Part shown: piece by piece, positions 1-9,254 of the stretch
Layout: every line of letters starts with the position of its first letter
Numbering within the stretch: the stretch's first letter is position 1
Source of the DNA: a virus
Reading direction: 5' to 3' (one strand)
DNA: 64,000 nucleotides
Virus record (IMG/VR): IMGVR_UViG_3300032116_000102
Coordinates: 1 to 64,000 of that record
Notes under the pieces: generated by a model
What the model was told of the DNA's origin: nothing
Database searches by the model: none
The model's input: only the letters and a program-made list of their open reading frames with translations
Translations under genes and position numbers: made by a program

Positions 1-1738
1 TTTGTAAAGCCTCTAGAGTTCGATACAGATATGGAGTTAAATCCAACCTGGGATCGGCAGCCATCGGAAGGTTCGGTGACTGCGGGTGAGGGGTCTGCAT
101 CAGGCCACCCACCAGGCGAGAGAATTGGGCAAAAGCGCCTTGTAGTTCGCTCACCATCCTGAACGGGAACCCAGATAACATCTCGGCCCGTTCCTCATCC
201 GTCTTAGACGGAAAGAGGTATTTCAGTGCTTCAATGCTATCAACACCTAATTCTTGCAAGTTGCGTACCACAATGGAGTTGTTGAGTACGTCTTGCGTGG
301 AGTCCTCATAAACAGGTCCCGTCCACCTCCACAGCATAGTGACATCACCATCTGGGATGAGGCCAGTAACACCTGGAGGTACCGATTGCTCTTGGATAGC
401 AACGTTAATTGCTTCTTGGACTAACGCCTCAAACTGAGTTGCAGCTTCTGTATAAGCATCCTTTTCTTCTTTGGGTGCATCCGCCGCTGGCTCAACAGGA
501 CGCTCAATGCCAGCAGCGGCAGCAAGTGACATGCGGAACAGTTGCTCTTCCTGGTAAATAATTAGTTCAAGACAACGGCAGACACCATAGGTGTAAATTG
601 AATTCGCTTTCTTTTTCGATGTTGCAGATACGCGACCAAAAAGGGACTTGTATTCAGTTGCAGTTACACCAGCGGAAATCGATAGTTCGTCTACACCGCC
701 CAATGCAGTCCGAATTTCTTCACGGTATTGACGTGCAAAATTATTTTGGTCACCGGTAATAGCATCTGGAACAATGTAACCAACACGGTCGTTTGGCTCC
801 AGGTTTGCAATAACGCGTGGCACTCGGATCTGACCGTCGACACCACGGGAGACAGGATCAGACTTAAAAGTCGAACGGCTCAGTGGGCTGGCACCAGCAA
901 AACCTGAGTTGGCAGCAATCGATGGACGCTGCACCACTGATTCGCTACCTGCTTCCATCAGGTCCGTCTTGGGACGAGAGGACAGAAGGGTTGGGTTGCC
1001 AAAGAACTGGACGTTCTTGCGCATGGTGCGAACCAACTCATCATGCGTGACGATGTGATTGGCTAACGCATCAAATTCGCCAACGCCTTCTTTTGAGAAA
1101 CCTTTGGGATTATTAAAAATTTCAACACAGGGAATAAAACCAAGCGAGTTTTTAAAACTCTTGGTGCGGCCTGGCGCCATGGCTGAAGGCATCTCAAACG
1201 TCATCTCAGCGTCTGAGTGAGTTTCTTCGATTTCGTTTGCTTTGATCGATAGGCGGATGTAACGTTTAGCTCCCGGCTCACCAGAGATAGTGGTACCGCT
1301 GATATTGGAGACATTAATGCCGTCCTGCGGTCCACCAGCTCTGCGAACCTTGTAGCTGTAGATGATTACAACTTCCTCAAGTTCACCATCTACGTTGTAA
1401 TAACTACGATATTCGTGTTCGCGGAAATAATAAATTCGGTAATTTTGTTTTGTAGGACGGATGTAAAAAATGCCCTTGCCATCACAAAGGAAATAATCCC
1501 AGATGGAATCAAGGCGGATGTCAATTTGATTGTATTTAACTACGCGATCAACAAAGTCTTTACGTTGGGCACCAAAATTATCTTGCCCCGGAAAAAACTC
1601 AACCCCTTGGCGAATGCCAAAGAGTTTCATTTGCGCTAAGTGCGACGCAACAACGCCGGTATCAACAACCGTACCCGAGTCTTTCTCAAGGTATGACTGA
1701 ACGATTTCGTTAAGTCTGGCCTTAGCGTCTACAGCCAT
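1..1738 (-). CDS. Portal-like virion protein (partial, C-terminus outside window)
   Basis: The frame is open from an ATG at 1738 to the window edge, giving about 579 residues without a stop. It starts MAVDAKARLNEIVQ and has a long middle part rich in charged and aromatic residues. A portal would form the dodecameric DNA gate at the capsid vertex. I infer this from size, from its place in the same block as the terminase gene, and from general resemblance to podovirus-type portals; no single diagnostic motif was seen. Its ATG overlaps the stop of the upstream 47-aa gene (TAATG), which implies translational coupling. Confidence 0.6.
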   Translation of the reverse strand, partial: MAVDAKARLNEIVQSYLEKDSGTVVDTGVVASHLAQMKLFGIRQGVEFFPGQDNFGAQRKDFVDRVVKYNQIDIRLDSIWDYFLCDGKGIFYIRPTKQNYRIYYFREHEYRSYYNVDGELEEVVIIYSYKVRRAGGPQDGINVSNISGTTISGEPGAKRYIRLSIKANEIEETHSDAEMTFEMPSAMAPGRTKSFKNSLGFIPCVEIFNNPKGFSKEGVGEFDALANHIVTHDELVRTMRKNVQFFGNPTLLSSRPKTDLMEAGSESVVQRPSIAANSGFAGASPLSRSTFKSDPVSRGVDGQIRVPRVIANLEPNDRVGYIVPDAITGDQNNFARQYREEIRTALGGVDELSISAGVTATEYKSLFGRVSATSKKKANSIYTYGVCRCLELIIYQEEQLFRMSLAAAAGIERPVEPAADAPKEEKDAYTEAATQFEALVQEAINVAIQEQSVPPGVTGLIPDGDVTMLWRWTGPVYEDSTQDVLNNSIVVRNLQELGVDSIEALKYLFPSKTDEERAEMLSGFPFRMVSELQGAFAQFSRLVGGLMQTPHPQSPNLPMAADPRLDLTPYLYRTLEALQ

Positions 1739-1881
1739 TAACTATTTTCCTTTTCTTTTTTGATCTTAGCAGCTTTCGCTTGCTTCTTGTAAAAAAGCCA
1801 ACGCTCAAAATAAGCCAATTCAGCTGACGTAAATAAGTCAGGATGTTGAAGAGCTTGTTGAGCGAGCTTTTTCTTTTTCAT
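1738..1881 (-). CDS. Small basic protein, 47 aa
   Basis: Starts MKKKKLAQQALQHPDLFTSA and ends in a lysine-rich tail. Both ends overlap neighbours by one base (TAATG at each junction), so it is coupled between the 86-aa gene and the portal. No family recognised; a small virion or assembly factor is possible. Confidence 0.6.
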   Translation of the reverse strand: MKKKKLAQQALQHPDLFTSAELAYFERWLFYKKQAKAAKIKKEKENS

Positions 1882-2141
1882 TAAACACCACGGAAACCCG
1901 TGCCGCCGATACTAGTGCGCTGAAGGATGTCTTGAATTGCCTTATCGATCAACGGGCCAGAGCCCATTTCACCTTTTTGCAACGAGCGTAGAAGGATTTG
2001 ATCTTCTGCACGTTCGCGAGCAGTGTAAGGAGGATCCATGGCAATAGCATCAGCTGCCTGGCCAAACTGAGGACCCTTAAAGAATTGAGCGTTTGCCATA
2101 CCTGCCACATTACCAATGGGTGGCGTGGATTGGTAGTACAT
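1881..2141 (-). CDS. Unknown protein, 86 aa
   Basis: Begins MYYQSTPPIGN, much like the start of the next upstream protein (MYYSGES). The C-terminal half is charged and helical. Its stop overlaps the start of the 47-aa gene. Unrecognised; position in the virion block suggests a structural or assembly role. Confidence 0.6.
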   Translation of the reverse strand: MYYQSTPPIGNVAGMANAQFFKGPQFGQAADAIAMDPPYTARERAEDQILLRSLQKGEMGSGPLIDKAIQDILQRTSIGGTGFRGV

Positions 2142-2142
2142 A

Positions 2143-2775
2143 TCAGAAGCGTCCCCCCATATTCATCATGGCTCCATAACCACCGGCACCTGGCATACCA
2201 GGCATCGGCTGAGTGCGCGTAACATTCACATCAAAACCAAAGGTTGGCGTTTGATAACCAAGGCCAAAACGGCCGCTTTGATCTTGAACGTTGTATTGGC
2301 CGCCAAAGTTAACGCTTTGATTTTTATCCAGCTGTGCACGGACATTGCCGCGAAGGTTTTTAACTTTTTCGTTTTCGATATCAACGCCAAAATTAACTGG
2401 AGGCTGACCGCCACCTTGCTGCTCCATTTGCTGCATCTGCTGCATCATTGCTTCGTAGTTTTGGGGGCCAACTCCCATTTGCCCACCAAGTGCTGCAGCA
2501 TTACCAAGTGCCTGCCCACCAGGATAAGCTTGGGCGATTAAAGTGCTTGAGTCAAGACCATAAGCCATGGGGAGTTGTGGACCCGTACGCTTCAAGAAAA
2601 TCTCCCGCTCATTAGGATTATCAGTTCCCATCCCTTTGTTATAAATTTTTTGTTGACGAGAGTCTTTTTTAAACGCCTCTGGATTGATGGCACTACCTTG
2701 ACCACCTAAGAAATTGCCACCGGCAAAAAGATTACCAGGTGCTCCAGGTACGTTTGACTCTCCGCTGTAATACAT
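2143..2775 (-). CDS. Gly/Gln/Met-rich putative virion protein, 210 aa
   Basis: The N-terminus is Gly/Asn/Pro-rich, the middle has a Gln/Met-rich stretch around residues 100-125, and the C-terminus contains FGLGYQTPTFGFDV and ends in Gly/Met repeats. The GxGYQTP motif recurs at the C-terminus of the 245-aa protein at 7484-8221, so the two may share a beta-rich domain. One base separates it from the next gene. Confidence 0.6.
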   Translation of the reverse strand: MYYSGESNVPGAPGNLFAGGNFLGGQGSAINPEAFKKDSRQQKIYNKGMGTDNPNEREIFLKRTGPQLPMAYGLDSSTLIAQAYPGGQALGNAAALGGQMGVGPQNYEAMMQQMQQMEQQGGGQPPVNFGVDIENEKVKNLRGNVRAQLDKNQSVNFGGQYNVQDQSGRFGLGYQTPTFGFDVNVTRTQPMPGMPGAGGYGAMMNMGGRF

Positions 2776-2799
2776 TTTTAATCCTTCAGTTTTTATATT

Positions 2800-2982
2800 C
2801 TACTCTTCTATAACTTCATAGCCAGATGAGTCGTGGACCTTTGAAAGGACGATGCCTTCACCGCGTACATCCCAATTAAGGATGTCGCCTTCTTGCCAGC
2901 CCAACTCTTCGATTACTTCTTCGGGGAACTCAATGTAAAGTTCTCCATTTTCGTCCTCTTGGACCTCAAGAATGTAACTCAT
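2800..2982 (-). CDS. AbrB/MazE-like (SpoVT-AbrB fold) small protein, 60 aa
   Basis: The sequence ELYIEFPEEVIEELGW followed by QEGDILNWDVRGEGIVLSKV matches the swapped-hairpin AbrB/MazE pattern (small beta strand, helix with LGW, GD turn, two strands). In this family such proteins bind DNA as dimers, often as antitoxins. No toxin-like partner lies beside it, so a stand-alone regulator or virion-associated protein is possible. Its ATG overlaps the stop of the 98-aa gene (ATGA). Confidence 0.6.
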   Translation of the reverse strand: MSYILEVQEDENGELYIEFPEEVIEELGWQEGDILNWDVRGEGIVLSKVHDSSGYEVIEE

Positions 2983-3275
2983 TTTGCTTCGAGCAGTTTC
3001 TCAACTAGCTTATCAAGCTTCGCATTGATCTGATTAAAGTTATCATGCATCTGCTGGATCTCCCTCAAGAAGTCAACTTTAAGGACGTACTCTAGAGGCA
3101 TACGCTTTAAGTCGTCTTCCAAGATGTCAATCCTTCGTTTTTGAGATCCGATGTAATTAAAGGCTTGCTGGATTTGGTCGTTCTGTCTACCAAGTATTTT
3201 ACCTGCGACCCAACTTCCACCAGTAATAGCTGATACAACGGCCGTCAAGCCGATAGCAATGTATTCGGGACCCAC
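2979..3275 (-). CDS. Membrane-anchored coiled-coil protein, 98 aa
   Basis: An N-terminal hydrophobic segment (about residues 5-25, IAIGLTAVVSAITGGSW) is followed by a long charged helix with heptad-like spacing through the C-terminus (KLDKLVEKLLEAK). This layout occurs in phage holins and spanin-like proteins and in small ejection factors. Which of these it is cannot be decided from sequence. Confidence 0.6.
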   Translation of the reverse strand: MGPEYIAIGLTAVVSAITGGSWVAGKILGRQNDQIQQAFNYIGSQKRRIDILEDDLKRMPLEYVLKVDFLREIQQMHDNFNQINAKLDKLVEKLLEAK

Positions 3276-3306
3276 GACCTAAAATGTATTTTTTCTAATT
3301 CTAAGT

Positions 3307-4833
3307 TCAGTAATCAAGCTGAAGCTGTCCTTTCCTTGCCAACCCAGTGACTAACCACACAAGTGCGTCGACCGTGTCATCGTGACTGCTAACGCCAAAA
3401 TTAGTCAGTTCTTCAAACATAGTAGTGAAATTCCTGTAGCGGTTAAAGATAATCTTGCGGTCTTCAAACATGCCCATGATTCCACGAAAGCGAGCAAGTT
3501 TATCGGCACGGAATCCTTTGACTGGATGCCAGATTAAGTTGTAAAGGCTCTCTTGATTTAAACAAACACGTTTGAAGTCGGCCTCCAGGGATGCCTGGTA
3601 CTGGACAGCTTCACTCCAAATGTCACACGTTGAATAGGTAGGGAAGTAATTATCGTTTGCATCCTTGCCAAGAATTGACCAGTCATTGAGAAGTTCTTTG
3701 AGGGCGTCCAGTTTCTCAAGGTTGCCCATGACGCGCAGGCGCCGATAATCAATGATGTGAATGCGATCTCCAATGCGACCACCAAGAACCATGACGGTGT
3801 AATCGTTCTTTTCCTTTGTACCAGCAGAAAGATCAACCCCAACTCCCAAGGTGTCAAACTCTGTAGAGATCTCAGCTTTAACAATCAGCTCAGGCGCAAG
3901 CGATAGCTCGTTCTGTCTGATGATTTGATTCATGTACTGGAATGAAAAAGCAATTGGTGCTTGCCTTTTCTTTTCCTTTAGGTAGTCCAATGACCACATC
4001 TCTGGCCAATAGGAAATTTCATCCCCAGTCTTGGGATCATTGCCAATGGCGGAAAGAACAATTTGCGTCCAGTTGTTTTGTTCGTTGAATGTAGTGGCAT
4101 GAATATCGTCATGTCGGAAGCGAGTGCCAAGGCAGATCGCCCTTGCACCCTCAAACATGGTTGGTGCAATCACAGCATTCCAGTTGTCCTGCATCATCTT
4201 TCGGATGTCAGGGTTAGAAATATCCGCAGCTGATTTAATAGCGTCATCAATCATGACGAGGTGAGAACGCTTGGAGGTCACCGAACCCTTAAGACCTGCG
4301 GCGCAAAGCGTAAATTGTTCGTCACCTGTTACGTCAATACCAGCAAACTTGTGATCAATGGACCAGTACTCATTACTGGTGACATTCTTGAGCAGACGTA
4401 CCTCAGGGAATACTTCTTGATATCGTTTGCTTTCAATGATTCTTTTAATGGTTGCCGACTTAGAGCGAGCAATATCAACCGTATAGGACAAATACAGGAT
4501 TTGAAGCGGACGCTTGGCTTGCGTGTGGATTCCAATAGCCCAAGCTGTCAACAAGCCAAGGACTGTACTTTTGGCTGAACCCCGTGGGGCAAGTAGATCA
4601 ACGTTGGGTCCAGCAATCCGAAGCAGGCAGCTACTGTCCTCTTCTGTTACAAAGTGACGATGCCAGTCTTTATGGTGTTGAGCAGGAGGCTTATCAGCTA
4701 CGTACTCACAAAAGAAACCAAAATCTTCCCGTGCCTTTTTAAGGGAATCAATATCTTTATGTGGCTTGATCGCGTAGTTTTTGGAAGCAGCACGTGCGTT
4801 CCTTCGATAAGCCAGATGAAGATAAGAAGGCAC
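3307..4833 (-). CDS. terL: Terminase large subunit
   Basis: 508 aa. The ATPase that threads DNA through the portal plus the nuclease that cuts the concatemer. Walker A is APRGSAKST (residues 82-90), Walker B is HLVMIDDAI (191-199). The RNase H-like nuclease domain starts at about 330 with VGVDLSAG (acidic D334) and ends with an acidic HDDTVDALVWL motif near the C-terminus. Length is normal for TerL. Genes before and after run in the same direction and belong to the virion block. Confidence 0.93.
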   Translation of the reverse strand: MPSYLHLAYRRNARAASKNYAIKPHKDIDSLKKAREDFGFFCEYVADKPPAQHHKDWHRHFVTEEDSSCLLRIAGPNVDLLAPRGSAKSTVLGLLTAWAIGIHTQAKRPLQILYLSYTVDIARSKSATIKRIIESKRYQEVFPEVRLLKNVTSNEYWSIDHKFAGIDVTGDEQFTLCAAGLKGSVTSKRSHLVMIDDAIKSAADISNPDIRKMMQDNWNAVIAPTMFEGARAICLGTRFRHDDIHATTFNEQNNWTQIVLSAIGNDPKTGDEISYWPEMWSLDYLKEKKRQAPIAFSFQYMNQIIRQNELSLAPELIVKAEISTEFDTLGVGVDLSAGTKEKNDYTVMVLGGRIGDRIHIIDYRRLRVMGNLEKLDALKELLNDWSILGKDANDNYFPTYSTCDIWSEAVQYQASLEADFKRVCLNQESLYNLIWHPVKGFRADKLARFRGIMGMFEDRKIIFNRYRNFTTMFEELTNFGVSSHDDTVDALVWLVTGLARKGQLQLDY

Positions 4834-4865
4834 GGATAATATTCAATCAGTTACTGAATACTAAC

Positions 4866-5027
4866 TCAATCTTCTTGTTCTTTACGTTTCTTGTTTTGAT
4901 ACTTACGTGCTTTATCAAGAGCAGCGCGACGTTTTTCTTTGTCGTTCATCTCTGTGCCGTCCTCATTTTTTGCTTCTTTTTTCTTGAAGTGTTCAAGAAG
5001 TTGAGGCGGCATTTTTCCTTTGGCCAT
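4866..5027 (-). CDS. Lysine-rich small protein, 53 aa
   Basis: Starts MAKGKMPPQLLEHFKKKE and ends RKYQNKKRKEQED; strongly basic and probably helical. The same-strand gap between terminase and the 184-aa gene leaves room only for this frame. Small basic proteins with the MPPQLLEHFKKK start occur in phage structural clusters. Function unknown. Confidence 0.55.
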   Translation of the reverse strand: MAKGKMPPQLLEHFKKKEAKNEDGTEMNDKEKRRAALDKARKYQNKKRKEQED

Positions 5028-5058
5028 AACAAATGTTTTTCTTTATTTTAATGTCCGT

Positions 5059-5613
5059 TTATTCTTCTAGTTGCATGCGAGCCCAAACGCTCATGCTTGC
5101 TTCATGCAAAGGAGATTCCACAGGGTCATCTTTAAAGATAAACATTAACTCGCGAATGGCGCGATCAGCTCCAGCCATCAACAAGCCTTTGCGATCTTTG
5201 ACTGAAGTGTACTGTTCAACTTGATTGATTGTGCCGCGCAATTCTTTTTCCATTGCGGCAATACGGGCAACACCTGCATCGCGTTTAACAACACAGTTTT
5301 CAATATCATCTCGAAGCTTGCGGATATCCTCCCGCATTTCTTCAATTTCCATAAGAAGCATTTTCCTATGATCAGGCTTTGGATACTGATTCTTAATCCA
5401 TGCTTCGCACGAAATAATATTGCCTACATAGCCAAGGAAACGAGCATAGAGAAAACATTCAATGAATGAATAGTTCTCACAGGAGAAGGCATGAAAAGAT
5501 TCTTGAACAGCAGAAGACTGCTCAAGAAACCACTCTTCAAAAGCGTTCGTATCAAGCGAGTTAACGCCGTCAGTTTTTTTAGTAGGTGTATGCCGCTTTT
5601 GCTGTACGCTCAT
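5059..5613 (-). CDS. Unknown 184-aa protein, possible terminase small subunit
   Basis: The N-terminal half is Cys/Phe-rich and helical (EEWFLEQSSAVQESFHAF). A coiled coil follows at about 90-140 (EIEEMREDIRKLRDDIENC). Position just upstream of terL and the helix plus coiled-coil layout fit a DNA-recognising TerS oligomer, but no HTH motif is clear. The start overlaps the end of the upstream gene by 35 bases. The TerS assignment is inference only. Confidence 0.6.
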   Translation of the reverse strand: MSVQQKRHTPTKKTDGVNSLDTNAFEEWFLEQSSAVQESFHAFSCENYSFIECFLYARFLGYVGNIISCEAWIKNQYPKPDHRKMLLMEIEEMREDIRKLRDDIENCVVKRDAGVARIAAMEKELRGTINQVEQYTSVKDRKGLLMAGADRAIRELMFIFKDDPVESPLHEASMSVWARMQLEE

Positions 5614-6520
5614 TCCACTGCTTTTGGCGGTACTTGGAAGATTCTAACTCGCCCAAGAGGTTTCTAAAGAGATCAGGGTCAAATGCCCCGGTGTCTTTTA
5701 CTTCAGAGAAAGATTGAAGCCAATTATCAAATTCACTTGGACCGGCAGCCACAGGCTCTTGTGTTGGAGTGGTAACCGCTTCAGGTTCTTGACGTTGACT
5801 TAATTGTGTAGTCAAATCACCAAGTTGTGTTTTAAGGCCACCAATTTCTTCTCCATAACTGGATTTTAGCTCTTCCAGGAGTTTATCTAGTTCTTCTTGG
5901 GTGTAGCCACCAGGAGGATTGCCTCCTGGAGGAGGGTTTTCTCCTGGTGGAGGATTGCCTCCTGGAGGAGGTTGTTGAGCTGCTGCATCACGTGCTGCTG
6001 TTACTGCAGTTTTCTTTTGCTCTTGAAGACTTTCAACACGTCCACCTTTGCCAAGATCTTTTAACTTGCCAAGAATGTCTTTAAATTTACCTGGATCTGC
6101 AATGCCTTCACTAGTCGCGCCCGCGATCATACCCTTGGCTTTTTCAGTCAAGGTCTGAACACGATCTTGTTTCTTATCAGTTTGCTTTGCTGGCGTACCT
6201 GTTTTTTGTTGTGCTACGGGCGTAGGCGTTGGCATAGCCGCCTGATACGTCTTTGCGACCTCGACAGCTTTTTGTCCCTTAGGTTTATCATCTTTCTTGT
6301 CATCTTTTTTGCCTCCACCCCCAGTGTCTTTTTTCTGGGCAGGAGATGGCTCTACAGCGCGGGGAGTTGGTGCCGGGGGAGGTGCAGGCCTTGGAGCGGG
6401 AGCAGGTGCGGGCGCTGGTGCAGGGGCAGACCGTGCTCCGCCACCACCACCTCCACCCCCTCCTCCGGAAGGAGCACCGCCACCGCCGCCACCTTTGTTG
6501 CCGCCGCCACCTTTTGCCAT
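5579..6520 (-). CDS. Low-complexity Gly/Pro/Ala-rich virion protein, 313 aa
   Basis: Residues 4-30 are almost pure glycine, followed by an Ala-Pro repeat (about 32-55), a Lys-rich stretch, and a PPGGNPPPGEN repeat near 185-200. The C-terminal 100 residues are more ordinary (EELDKLLEELKSSYGEEIGG). Probably a disordered structural or scaffold protein. The GC-rich tract creates long false reading frames on the plus strand. Confidence 0.65.
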   Translation of the reverse strand: MAKGGGGNKGGGGGGAPSGGGGGGGGGGARSAPAPAPAPAPAPRPAPPPAPTPRAVEPSPAQKKDTGGGGKKDDKKDDKPKGQKAVEVAKTYQAAMPTPTPVAQQKTGTPAKQTDKKQDRVQTLTEKAKGMIAGATSEGIADPGKFKDILGKLKDLGKGGRVESLQEQKKTAVTAARDAAAQQPPPGGNPPPGENPPPGGNPPGGYTQEELDKLLEELKSSYGEEIGGLKTQLGDLTTQLSQRQEPEAVTTPTQEPVAAGPSEFDNWLQSFSEVKDTGAFDPDLFRNLLGELESSKYRQKQWNERTAKAAYTY

Positions 6521-6522
6521 AT

Positions 6523-6669
6523 TTATTCCTCTGGGTTGTATACAGGTTTTGCTTTAGTTTCTTGCTGCTCTTTTGATCTTTTTAAGGTGTCAAGCAAGTT
6601 CTTGAAACCTTGCACATCAAAAGGAGAATCTTGAGAAGATTCCTGAGTAGCAGAAGAATTAAAGTCCAT
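6523..6669 (-). CDS. Small acidic/Ser-rich protein, 48 aa
   Basis: Starts MDFNSSATQESSQDSPF and contains FKNLLDTLKRSKEQQ. It fills the gap between two minus-strand genes and ends two bases before the ATG of the next gene. Unrecognised. Confidence 0.5.
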   Translation of the reverse strand: MDFNSSATQESSQDSPFDVQGFKNLLDTLKRSKEQQETKAKPVYNPEE

Positions 6670-6701
6670 CGTATTAACTAAAATTAATTATATCAGCAGC
6701 T

Positions 6702-7445
6702 TTAGAAAGCAGAAGGAATCAAGTTGTACAGATAATTAGCTTGTTGCATGCGTGATTTGGTCAAGTCGGTTGCTTGCTCCATGCGTGCACGGCGCTCTGC
6801 CGATTTAGCTTGAATTTTATAAGGATCAATTTGAGCCATATACTCCATTTCTGCAATGGTTGAGCCTGGCGCGTCATCTGGGTTGATGCCCGCATAAATA
6901 CCGCTAACAGTTCCAGGGGGGACCGTAGTGATCGCGGAAGAAGTGTCAGTACCTGTCACTGTGATTTCTGGCTTTGCAGACCAGCGGCCGGTTGTTGGGT
7001 CAAGCTGATAATTGCCTTGGCCCATAAACTTAGATACTTGTTCGTCTAGTTCACCTTGAGCAAATTTGCCGGCAAGATATGAACGAATATCTTTCTCGCC
7101 AAAACCTGCACCCGTCGCTTTACTTAAAACATCTTGCGTAATATTCCCCGCTTTAGTGTAATACCCATCCTGCTGGGTATACCCTTGTTTTTCAAACTTC
7201 TTGCGGAGATCTTTTGCTAATTGATTGGCAGCATAAGTACGGCCAACGGTAGAAAGATAATCAGTGCCACCTGATTTTTCATAAACTTTTTGACCACCGC
7301 GCACTTCGGCAGCGGTAATAGTCTTCCCTTTGCCTTTTTTGCCGGATTGTTGAATTGCCTTTGTTAGTTCTTTCCTTGGCGCACCACTTAACTGTACACC
7401 TTTGCGACGAGCCTGTTCAATTAAAGACTCAAGAGCGTCTGCCAT
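6702..7445 (-). CDS. Unknown virion-block protein, 247 aa
   Basis: The N-terminus is basic and helical (LIEQARRKGVQLSGAPRKE), and the C-terminal quarter is helical and Gln/Met-rich. No hydrophobic segment. Same-strand neighbours suggest a virion or ejection protein. Function unknown. Confidence 0.65.
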   Translation of the reverse strand: MADALESLIEQARRKGVQLSGAPRKELTKAIQQSGKKGKGKTITAAEVRGGQKVYEKSGGTDYLSTVGRTYAANQLAKDLRKKFEKQGYTQQDGYYTKAGNITQDVLSKATGAGFGEKDIRSYLAGKFAQGELDEQVSKFMGQGNYQLDPTTGRWSAKPEITVTGTDTSSAITTVPPGTVSGIYAGINPDDAPGSTIAEMEYMAQIDPYKIQAKSAERRARMEQATDLTKSRMQQANYLYNLIPSAF

Positions 7446-7483
7446 TTAATATCTATCCGTTATCTATAGTATAAAAGATACAA

Positions 7484-8221
7484 TCAACTGTAATTTACGG
7501 TTGAGCCAGGTTTAAAGCGGTAAGTACCGGTAAATGTACCTCCAGGGGTTTGGTAGCCTACACCGTACTTTCCACCACCAGGCAGGTTAGCTGCAAATGC
7601 CAGGGGGTTCTTGCGGATATATTCCGGAGAAGACAGCATCTTCTGCCCCAGGAATTGAGAAAAGGCCTCTGGCGATGTCTTACCCAGAGCACGCGCTGCT
7701 GCTTCCGTAGACTTGATGTCTTCTTCTGATAAACCAATACCCAAAGAACGGGCTGCAAACTCCTGGAATGGGCGATATTTTTCTACAGTACCTTCAGGGG
7801 CAAGACCTGCTTTTAGGCTTCCAAGTTGCTCAGCAGTCTTAAATGCATCGGGAATGTTGTAGGCCAGGCCAAAGTCTGCATATAAATCAGAAGCTTCAAT
7901 TGCGCTACGCTCTCCACGTCCAATTTGACCGGCAAGAAACTGAGCGTAATCAGCAGCAGACTCTCTGGTTACTTTTTCTGTTTCTTGAATTTCTTTAACA
8001 GGAAGAGCACCAATTTTCTTAATGTCTTTAATGGCTGCTTTATATCCTGTTCGATCTTTCTTTTCAGTGGGTTTTGGTTGGCCACCACCAAAGAAGCTGC
8101 CGAGCGCAGTGACAGGTGCAATGCCTAACTTTTCTTCAATTGCCCCAAGGCGATCCGAAACCTCTGTGGTATCGGTACCGGTGCGCTTGGTAGCATAATC
8201 AAAATAGTTATTGGCTGGCAT
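7484..8221 (-). CDS. Unknown virion-block protein with GxGYQTP motif, 245 aa
   Basis: Mostly helical (KDIKKIGALPVKEIQETEKV), with a beta-rich C-terminus containing KYGVGYQTPGGTFTGTYRF. That tail resembles FGLGYQTPTFGF in the protein at 2143-2775. A paralogous surface or assembly tag is possible. Function unknown. Confidence 0.65.
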   Translation of the reverse strand: MPANNYFDYATKRTGTDTTEVSDRLGAIEEKLGIAPVTALGSFFGGGQPKPTEKKDRTGYKAAIKDIKKIGALPVKEIQETEKVTRESAADYAQFLAGQIGRGERSAIEASDLYADFGLAYNIPDAFKTAEQLGSLKAGLAPEGTVEKYRPFQEFAARSLGIGLSEEDIKSTEAAARALGKTSPEAFSQFLGQKMLSSPEYIRKNPLAFAANLPGGGKYGVGYQTPGGTFTGTYRFKPGSTVNYS

Positions 8222-8251
8222 AGCGCTTCATCGACTTGTATTTATTTTATA

Positions 8252-8767
8252 TCACGCAAACAAAGCGGAAGGAGGCATGAATCCAGGCATTGCATTGCGA
8301 AGACGATCTTCGTAACGCTCAACAGAACGCAACGTATTAAATGCCGGATTATTTGCTTCGATATTTGCTTTTTGAACAAGATCTCGTGCAGCATTTACAC
8401 GGGCAAGTGCGCCACCTGCTCCTCCTTCATAACGAGAAGTCAGATAGTCATAACCAAAGCCTGCTTGCTTGCCCCGCAAAGAAGCAACGGCACCTGTTTG
8501 AGCAGCTTTCTCAGTAGCCGCAGCAGCTGTTTTTGCAGCATCTTCTACTGCTTGAGCTTGTTCTCGTGCAGCTTGTTCTTGTTTGGAAGCACCAAAGATA
8601 CCTGCTCCGATACTTGCAACACTTAAGCCAATTGTAACGGGATCCATACCTGTAGGTTTAGCTGACGATACTGCTGAGCCGGTAAAACCAGTTGATGAAA
8701 CTGGAGAAGAAACATTTGAATAGCTAGTATTTGGAATACTGCTTAGTGGTGTGCCGAATCCAGCCAT
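8252..8767 (-). CDS. Putative ejection-type protein with hydrophobic segment and Ala-rich helix, 171 aa
   Basis: A Ser/Thr-rich start is followed by a short glycine-zipper segment (VTIGLSVASIGAGIFGA, about 45-61) and a long Ala/Gln/Glu helix (about 62-95). The arrangement recalls small podovirus internal virion proteins that enter the host membrane with the DNA. Inference from composition and neighbourhood. Confidence 0.6.
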   Translation of the reverse strand: MAGFGTPLSSIPNTSYSNVSSPVSSTGFTGSAVSSAKPTGMDPVTIGLSVASIGAGIFGASKQEQAAREQAQAVEDAAKTAAAATEKAAQTGAVASLRGKQAGFGYDYLTSRYEGGAGGALARVNAARDLVQKANIEANNPAFNTLRSVERYEDRLRNAMPGFMPPSALFA

Positions 8768-8787
8768 GACTTAATTATATGCCAGTG

Positions 8788-9243
8788 TTAGCTAAAGGTC
8801 CGGCCACGAGGAATATCAATGGCTGGCATCGAACCGTAGGCAGAACGAATCTGATCTGGAATGCCTGCCAGGATCTGGAGACGTGGGGCGTTGTAGCGCA
8901 TTTGCGCCAAGCTGCTTCCAATTTGAGTAATGGTTTGCGGAATGCTTGCCATCAGGTTGTACTGGAATGAACGCTTGTCACGTTCAGCCTGAATCTTGGC
9001 GGCACCAGCAGCTTCCTCTGCGCGGAACTCCTTCATTACCTTGAGTAATTCACCGAAACGTGAAGGATCGTTGTAAATATCTTCCCGTTTACGGTTTAAA
9101 AGAAGAGCACCAGCAATATCTGGACTCATCTTCTTTAAGATATCCTGCTCCCAAGGATCGTACGCACCTGCTTGCGGAGTCATGGCACTACCCATGCCAG
9201 ACGAAGCAGAAACAAAGCTTCCAAACATAGAGGGGTCTGCCAT
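8788..9243 (-). CDS. Unknown virion-block protein, 151 aa
   Basis: Starts MADPSMFGSFVSASSGMG and is mostly helical, with a central segment EFRAEEAAGAAKIQAERDKR. It lies between two proteins with membrane-type segments and is probably co-transcribed with them. Unrecognised. Confidence 0.6.
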   Translation of the reverse strand: MADPSMFGSFVSASSGMGSAMTPQAGAYDPWEQDILKKMSPDIAGALLLNRKREDIYNDPSRFGELLKVMKEFRAEEAAGAAKIQAERDKRSFQYNLMASIPQTITQIGSSLAQMRYNAPRLQILAGIPDQIRSAYGSMPAIDIPRGRTFS

Positions 9244-9254
9244 GAATCTATACC

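Noticed and set aside
6167-6634. Long plus-strand reading frames with poly-Arg/poly-Pro products
   Set aside because: They are the complement of the glycine-rich minus-strand gene at 5579-6520; low-complexity shadow, no ribosome-binding site.
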